A stretch of DNA of 33,600 nt from Nevskia soli (GTDB lineage: Bacteria > Pseudomonadota > Gammaproteobacteria > Nevskiales > Nevskiaceae). The stretch lies in the NCBI GenBank assembly GCA_026224805.1, contig JAMFRN010000031.1, forward strand, positions 1 through 33,600. Direction: 5' to 3'. The notes below the pieces were generated by a model that did not search any database, was not told the DNA's origin, and worked only from the letters and a program-made list of their open reading frames with translations. Shown in pieces: positions 29,997 to 33,600 of this stretch; the first letter of the stretch is position 1, and the number at the start of each line of letters is the position of its first letter. Both the position numbers and the translations under genes were made by a program.

Positions 29997-30819
29997 GGCT
30001 GATGCCCAGCACCGCCCGGGTCCGCTGCGCCGCCAGCACTTCGGCCAGGCGCTGCTCGTTGCTGCTCAACTCCTGGCGCGCCGCCGCCGCATGCCACAGG
30101 TGCAGCACCGAGGCGCCGAAACGGCCTTCCTTGCGCAGGATGCCGCTGCGGATCAGGCGTACGGCCAGGTCGGCATCCTCGTGGCCCCAGCCGACATAGC
30201 TCTCGTCGAAGCCGTCGATCTTGAGGAAATCCTCGCGCCACACCGCCAGGTTGCAGGTCTTGGCGCCGCGCCACTCGCGCGGCCGGTTCTTGCGCTGCCA
30301 GCCGGGCGGCGGGTGCAGCATCGGCGTCAGGCGGTTGATGTCGCCGCGCAGCCGCGCGCCGAGCCAGCCGCCGAGCGGGCGCGCCGACCAATCGGCCACC
30401 GCCTCCGCCGAGGGCAGCAGCCGCGCGGTGAAGCGCTGCGACAGCAGGGCGCGATTGCCGGCGACGAACCAGCCCGGCTCGGCCAGCTCGCGGTGGGCGC
30501 TCAGGAAATCGGCCCGCGCCAGGCAGTCGCCGTCGAGGAAGATCAGGTAGTCGCCGCGGCTGGACAGCACGGCGCGGTTGCGCGATTCGGCGGCGCGGAA
30601 GCCCTGGTGCGGCTGCCAGGAATGGCGCAGCGGCACGTGGCAGCTTCGCTGGAACTGGTGGATCGCCTCGGCGGTGGCCGCCCCGGAGCCGTCGTCGCCG
30701 ACGATGATCTCGAAGTTGTCGTCGCGCTGCCGCGACAGGCATTCCAGCACCCGCAGCAGGGCTTGCGGCCACTCGTAGGTGGTGACGATCAGTGAAATCA
30801 GACCGGGCTTCTTGCGCAT
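29977..30819 (-). CDS. family 2 glycosyltransferase
   Basis: GT-A fold transferase of about 280 residues. The start MRKKPGLISLIVTTYEWPQ is followed by nucleotide-binding FEIIVGDDGSG and the DxD motif in IFLDGDCLARADF. The C-terminal block SYVGWGHEDADLAVRLIRSG is typical of LPS-core GT2 enzymes of the WaaE/KdtX-like group and of galactosyltransferase C-terminal domains. ATGs at 30819, 30831 and 30834 are all possible; I take 30819 for its fit to the family. The frame remains open far upstream only by chance. It lies 68 bases downstream of another GT2 gene on the same strand, and is probably in one operon for LPS core or surface glycan. Donor and acceptor sugars are unknown. Confidence 0.87.
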   Translation of the reverse strand: MRKKPGLISLIVTTYEWPQALLRVLECLSRQRDDNFEIIVGDDGSGAATAEAIHQFQRSCHVPLRHSWQPHQGFRAAESRNRAVLSSRGDYLIFLDGDCLARADFLSAHRELAEPGWFVAGNRALLSQRFTARLLPSAEAVADWSARPLGGWLGARLRGDINRLTPMLHPPPGWQRKNRPREWRGAKTCNLAVWREDFLKIDGFDESYVGWGHEDADLAVRLIRSGILRKEGRFGASVLHLWHAAAARQELSSNEQRLAEVLAAQRTRAVLGISRERPAA

Positions 30820-30887
30820 GGCGGCGAGCATCATAACCGCGGTGCGGCAGCCAGGCCCATGGTCACGGCCCAGTATCAATCCCCCGA

Positions 30888-31862
30888 TCAATCCGGGGTC
30901 GTATCCTCGATGTGGTAGCGGTGCGGTTCCAGCCAGCGCTTCATGCTCAGGCCCCACATGAATTTCAGCGCCAGCCGCAGGCGCAGCCCGCCGCCATCGC
31001 TGCTGAAGGCGAACAGCCGCTGGCGGTGCCGCACCATGAACGCCGCCAGGCGCAGCGAAAGGATGTCGTTCTTGCGCGCCCGCCACAACCCGAGCAGCTG
31101 GCGGAAGAAATCCTGCGACGGCGAGGCGAAGGCCGCGAACTGCGCCACGCGCTGCTCGGTGACCTCCAGCTCCCGCGCGCGAAAGCCGGGCCGGCGGTCC
31201 GCCGGTGCATGGTCGATGCGGAAGGTCACCGAATCCTGGTGGCGGCGGTGCTGCACCAGGCACTGATCGACATAGGCTACCGGCCCGAGCGATGCGGCGG
31301 CGAAGGCCAGCCACCAGTCGTGGAAGGTACCTTCGGGAAACGGCAGCGCCCGCTCCACTACCGCGCGGCGGTACAGCGTGGCGTGGCCCGAGCAGGGATT
31401 ATCGAAGACGAAGGGCGCCGGATGATCGATGTCGCGCCTGGCGACGGAGCCGTCGAGGCGGCGGCTGAAGGCGCGCCCGTCGGCGTCGGTCAGCCCGGAG
31501 TTGCAGTACACCATCACCGCCTCGCGCCGGTTCAGCGCCTCGAGCAGCACTTCGAGTTTTTGTGGCAGCCAGATATCGTCCTGGTCGCACAGGGCGATGA
31601 GTTCGCCCCGGCAGAGCCGGATGGCCTGCTCGAAATTGCCGCTGAAGCCGAGATTGTGCGGATTGCGTCGGCAGCGCAGGCGCGCATCGCGCTGCGCGTA
31701 TTGCGTCAGGATCTCGAAGGTGTCATCGCTGGACGCATCGTCGCAGGCGACGATCTCGATTTGCGGGTAGGTCTGCGCCAGCAGCGAGTCGAGCTGCGGT
31801 TTCAGATTGCGCCGGCCGTTGTAGGTGCACAGGGCGATGGAGATGAGCGGCTGCGTGTCCAT
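30888..31862 (-). CDS. family 2 glycosyltransferase
   Basis: GT-A fold transferase of 324 residues. The N-terminus ISIALCTYNGRRNLKPQLDS, nucleotide-binding IVACDDASSDDTFEIL and the metal-binding block LIALCDQDDIWLPQKLE are classical for rhamnosyl/galactosyl GT2 enzymes of surface polysaccharides. The second half (about 200-324) is Arg-rich and probably lies along the membrane. The start ATG at 31862 overlaps the preceding gene's stop as TGATG, so it is translationally coupled to the GT4 enzyme. A TTG one codon earlier is less likely. Substrate unknown. Confidence 0.88.
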   Translation of the reverse strand: MDTQPLISIALCTYNGRRNLKPQLDSLLAQTYPQIEIVACDDASSDDTFEILTQYAQRDARLRCRRNPHNLGFSGNFEQAIRLCRGELIALCDQDDIWLPQKLEVLLEALNRREAVMVYCNSGLTDADGRAFSRRLDGSVARRDIDHPAPFVFDNPCSGHATLYRRAVVERALPFPEGTFHDWWLAFAAASLGPVAYVDQCLVQHRRHQDSVTFRIDHAPADRRPGFRARELEVTEQRVAQFAAFASPSQDFFRQLLGLWRARKNDILSLRLAAFMVRHRQRLFAFSSDGGGLRLRLALKFMWGLSMKRWLEPHRYHIEDTTPD

Positions 31863-32965
31863 CAAGCCTTGGCGAGCGCGGCCGCCACCTGCATCACTTG
31901 CAGCGTCTGCCGCGCGGTTTCCGCCCAGGTCTGGGTGGCGGCGTAAGCGCGCGCCGCTTCGATGCGTCCGGCGTCGACCTGCACCACCGCCTCGATGCCG
32001 CGGGCGATCTGTTCCACCGAGGCGGGATCGACCAGCACGGCATGGCCGCCGGCGGCTTCCGGGCAGGCGGTGGTGCTGCTGGTCAGCACCGGCGTGCCGC
32101 TGGCCATCGCCTCCAGGATCGGCATGCCGAAACCTTCATGCAGCGAGGGAAACAGGTAGGCGCGGGCGCCGGCGAACAGCGGCGGGATGTCGCCGTCCGG
32201 CACATAGCCCAGCAGCCGCACGCGCTGTTCCAGGCCCAGCCCGGCGATGTCGCGCTGCAAGGCGGCGCGCTGCTCGTCGGAGTGATCGCCGCAGATCACC
32301 AGCTCATGATCGGCGGGCAGGGACGCGGCGGCGAAACCCCGCAACAATCCGCCCAGATTCTTGCTCGGGCGCGGCATGCCGGTCCACAGGAAATAGGGCC
32401 GCCGCAGGCCATGGCGTTCGCGCACGGCCGCGATCTCGGCTGCCGCATGCGGCCGGAATTCCGGCCCCACGCCGTGATGGATCACCGCGCCGCGCTCGGC
32501 CGGGAAATCGAAGTGGGCGAGAAACTCGTCGCGGGTATAGCGGCTGACGAAAATCAGGTAGTCGGCCTGCGCCACGTAATGGCGCAGCGCGGCGACGCTG
32601 CGCTGCAGCCGCTCGCGGTCCTCGCTATTCAGGCCCAGCACCGGGTGGATGTCGTGGATTACGCCGACCCGCGCCACACCCGGCCAGCCCGGCATGCGGA
32701 ACTCCGGGCACAGCACCGCGGCGTAGCGCGGCGCGCGCGGCAGCAGGGTCTTGTGCCAGATCTGCGGCCGCAGGTGCTCGCCCCGGGGCAGCAGGCGCCG
32801 GTTGCGCCATTGCCCCGCGCGGTAGGCCAGCACGATGCGCGGCGGCTGCGGCAGCTGGGCGCACAACTGGTCCAGCGCCACCACCAGGTTGCGGGTGTAG
32901 TGGCCGACGCCGGTTGCATGGGGATTGAGGACGCAGGAAGCGTCCACGGTGTAGCTGGGGGTCAT
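31862..32965 (-). CDS. family 4 (GT1-like) glycosyltransferase
   Basis: GT-B fold retaining glycosyltransferase of about 367 residues. The N-terminal domain has DASCVLNPHATGVGHYTRNL, the acceptor-loop form seen in mannosyl/rhamnosyl transferases, and VGVIHDIHPVLG. The C-terminal domain has GVIHHGVG-type and PYFLWTGMPRPSKNLGGLL blocks, then SLHEGFGMPILEAMASGTPV, whose E-x7-E motif binds the nucleotide sugar. I chose the ATG at 32965 (MTPSYTVDAS). An in-frame ATG at 33043 would add 26 residues that do not look conserved. It heads a three-gene run with the two GT2 genes and is divergent from the GT9 gene across about 200 bases. Confidence 0.88.
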   Translation of the reverse strand: MTPSYTVDASCVLNPHATGVGHYTRNLVVALDQLCAQLPQPPRIVLAYRAGQWRNRRLLPRGEHLRPQIWHKTLLPRAPRYAAVLCPEFRMPGWPGVARVGVIHDIHPVLGLNSEDRERLQRSVAALRHYVAQADYLIFVSRYTRDEFLAHFDFPAERGAVIHHGVGPEFRPHAAAEIAAVRERHGLRRPYFLWTGMPRPSKNLGGLLRGFAAASLPADHELVICGDHSDEQRAALQRDIAGLGLEQRVRLLGYVPDGDIPPLFAGARAYLFPSLHEGFGMPILEAMASGTPVLTSSTTACPEAAGGHAVLVDPASVEQIARGIEAVVQVDAGRIEAARAYAATQTWAETARQTLQVMQVAAALAKA

Positions 32966-33161
32966 CGATGACGGATCGAAAGAATGCGGCGCTGCAGTAG
33001 CGATCTGGCCGGAAACATACACCAAGGCGCCGGGTGCCGCCATTCGCTTTACGCTTCCTTTACGCTCGTGCTGCCCGCGACGATCTGGCGGAAATTCGGT
33101 TGAGGTAACATGCGCCGCATCGATCCGGGCGCCCTTGCCGCCGCTTCCATCCTCGCAATAC

Positions 33162-33600
33162 GTGAAAATCCTGCTCTTCGCGCACGACGGCAAGCTGGGC
33201 GACTCGGTGGTCAACACCGCTTTCGTCAACGGCGCGCTGCAACTCGATCCCGCCGCCGAACTGCACGTCCTGGGCTCCGATACCGCCGCCGACTTCTGGG
33301 CCATGGACCGGCGCATCCGCAAAATCTGGATCTTCAGGAATCCGCCCCTGGGCGAATGCCTCAGGACCTCCTGGGCGATCCGCCGGGAGCATTACGACTT
33401 CGTCGTCACCTGGAAGGAGCGCTTCAGGAGCGAGAAGACCCGCCTGATGCTGCTGCTGTCCTCGCCGCGACAGGCGATCCTGTACGAGGAGGGCAAGAGT
33501 CCCGGCACGGTCAACCACGCGCTGCGCAAGTGCGAGCTGTCCCTGCGCCACATCTACGGCGAGCGCGCCGCGGCCCTGGACCTGCGCCCGCGGCTCGACA
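33162..33600 (+). CDS. heptosyltransferase-like GT9 protein, cut by the window edge
   Basis: The frame from a GTG at 33162 runs open to the end of the window (146 codons seen). It begins MKILLFAHDGKLGDSVVNTA, the GT9 N-terminal pattern (hydrophobic strand, then a G-x-GD loop). LQLDPAAELHVLGSDTAADF and EHYDFVVTWKERFRSEKTRL follow, as expected for heptosyltransferase-type enzymes of LPS. The C-terminal nucleotide-sugar half is outside the window. An ATG at 33110 with GAGGTA ahead is in another frame that turns Arg-rich, so I reject it. It is divergent from the GT4 gene, and completes an LPS or glycan cluster with waaC. Confidence 0.8.
   Translation, partial: MKILLFAHDGKLGDSVVNTAFVNGALQLDPAAELHVLGSDTAADFWAMDRRIRKIWIFRNPPLGECLRTSWAIRREHYDFVVTWKERFRSEKTRLMLLLSSPRQAILYEEGKSPGTVNHALRKCELSLRHIYGERAAALDLRPRLD

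Noticed and set aside
30912-31946. 344-codon plus-strand frame opposite the glycosyltransferases
   Set aside because: Antisense shadow; the minus strand has the DQDD and E-x7-E motifs.
33110-33161. ATG with a good Shine-Dalgarno (GAGGTA) as start of the GT9 gene
   Set aside because: It is in a different frame from the conserved GT9 sequence and leads to an Arg/Pro-rich translation.
33060-33551. 163-codon minus-strand frame at the right end
   Set aside because: It opposes the conserved GT9 frame from 33162, which has no stop only because the window ends.
1-33600. tRNA, rRNA, CRISPR array, transposase, prophage or toxin-antitoxin genes
   Set aside because: I looked on both strands and saw no cloverleaf with CCA end, no regular spacer array and no recognisable mobile-element proteins. 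The repeats present are short hairpin elements.

Overview
The window is a GC-rich chromosomal segment (roughly two thirds G+C by eye) of a Gram-negative proteobacterium. An LPS inner-core heptosyltransferase, a Cpx-like two-component pair, a YdfG-type dehydrogenase, Dps and a periplasmic lytic transglycosylase all point to Gammaproteobacteria. The combination of a patatin phospholipase with an SRPBCC-SDR fusion and a tyrosine-catabolic block would suit a Solimonas/Nevskia-like lineage, but that placement is only a guess. I see no rRNA, tRNA, CRISPR array, insertion sequence or prophage genes. The window looks like ordinary chromosome with unusual local arrangements.

Layout. 152-2381: a hotdog thioesterase, a small membrane protein and a fumarylacetoacetase-family hydrolase. 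2439-4499: an OmpR/CpxR-type response regulator and its histidine kinase. 4911-8063: aromatic amino acid breakdown, with phenylalanine 4-hydroxylase (phhA), 4-hydroxyphenylpyruvate dioxygenase (hpd), a DUF3291 protein and a divergent Lrp-type regulator. Homogentisate dioxygenase is not in the window. 8227-9793: prolyl aminopeptidase and a frameshifted DUF4287/DUF5655-like gene. 10061-11887: an MltD-type murein transglycosylase with two LysM domains.

12108-16392 is the most interesting block. It is a translationally coupled operon in which MprF is divided at its domain boundary into a flippase-like protein and an aminoacyl-phosphatidylglycerol synthase. These are followed by an AcvB/VirJ-type hydrolase, whose family is known in Agrobacterium to hydrolyse lysyl-phosphatidylglycerol. 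The AcvB reading frame runs without a stop into a 47-residue DUF3096 membrane hairpin that has its own strong Shine-Dalgarno and ATG. The block thus holds a maker, a mover, a breaker and a candidate anchor for aminoacylated lipid.

16552-20108 runs the other way: a patatin phospholipase, an SRPBCC-SDR fusion and a TetR regulator, probably a lipid module. Then come ydfG, a GntR/FadR-like regulator preceded by an AT-rich Fur-box-like palindrome, dps with an OxyR-like upstream site, a coupled SDR/acyltransferase pair, an Atm1-type ABC exporter, and an L,D-transpeptidase coupled to a TPR protein that shares its C-terminal module. From 28927 to the right edge is an LPS/glycan locus: waaC, three glycosyltransferases and the start of a further GT9 gene that runs off the window.

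Intergenic spaces carry several hairpin repeats. One family keeps a loop related to GAGCGAAGCG while its stem changes by paired substitutions. A second is a 23-bp perfect inverted repeat. A third is built from CGCAAA units at an 8-bp period.
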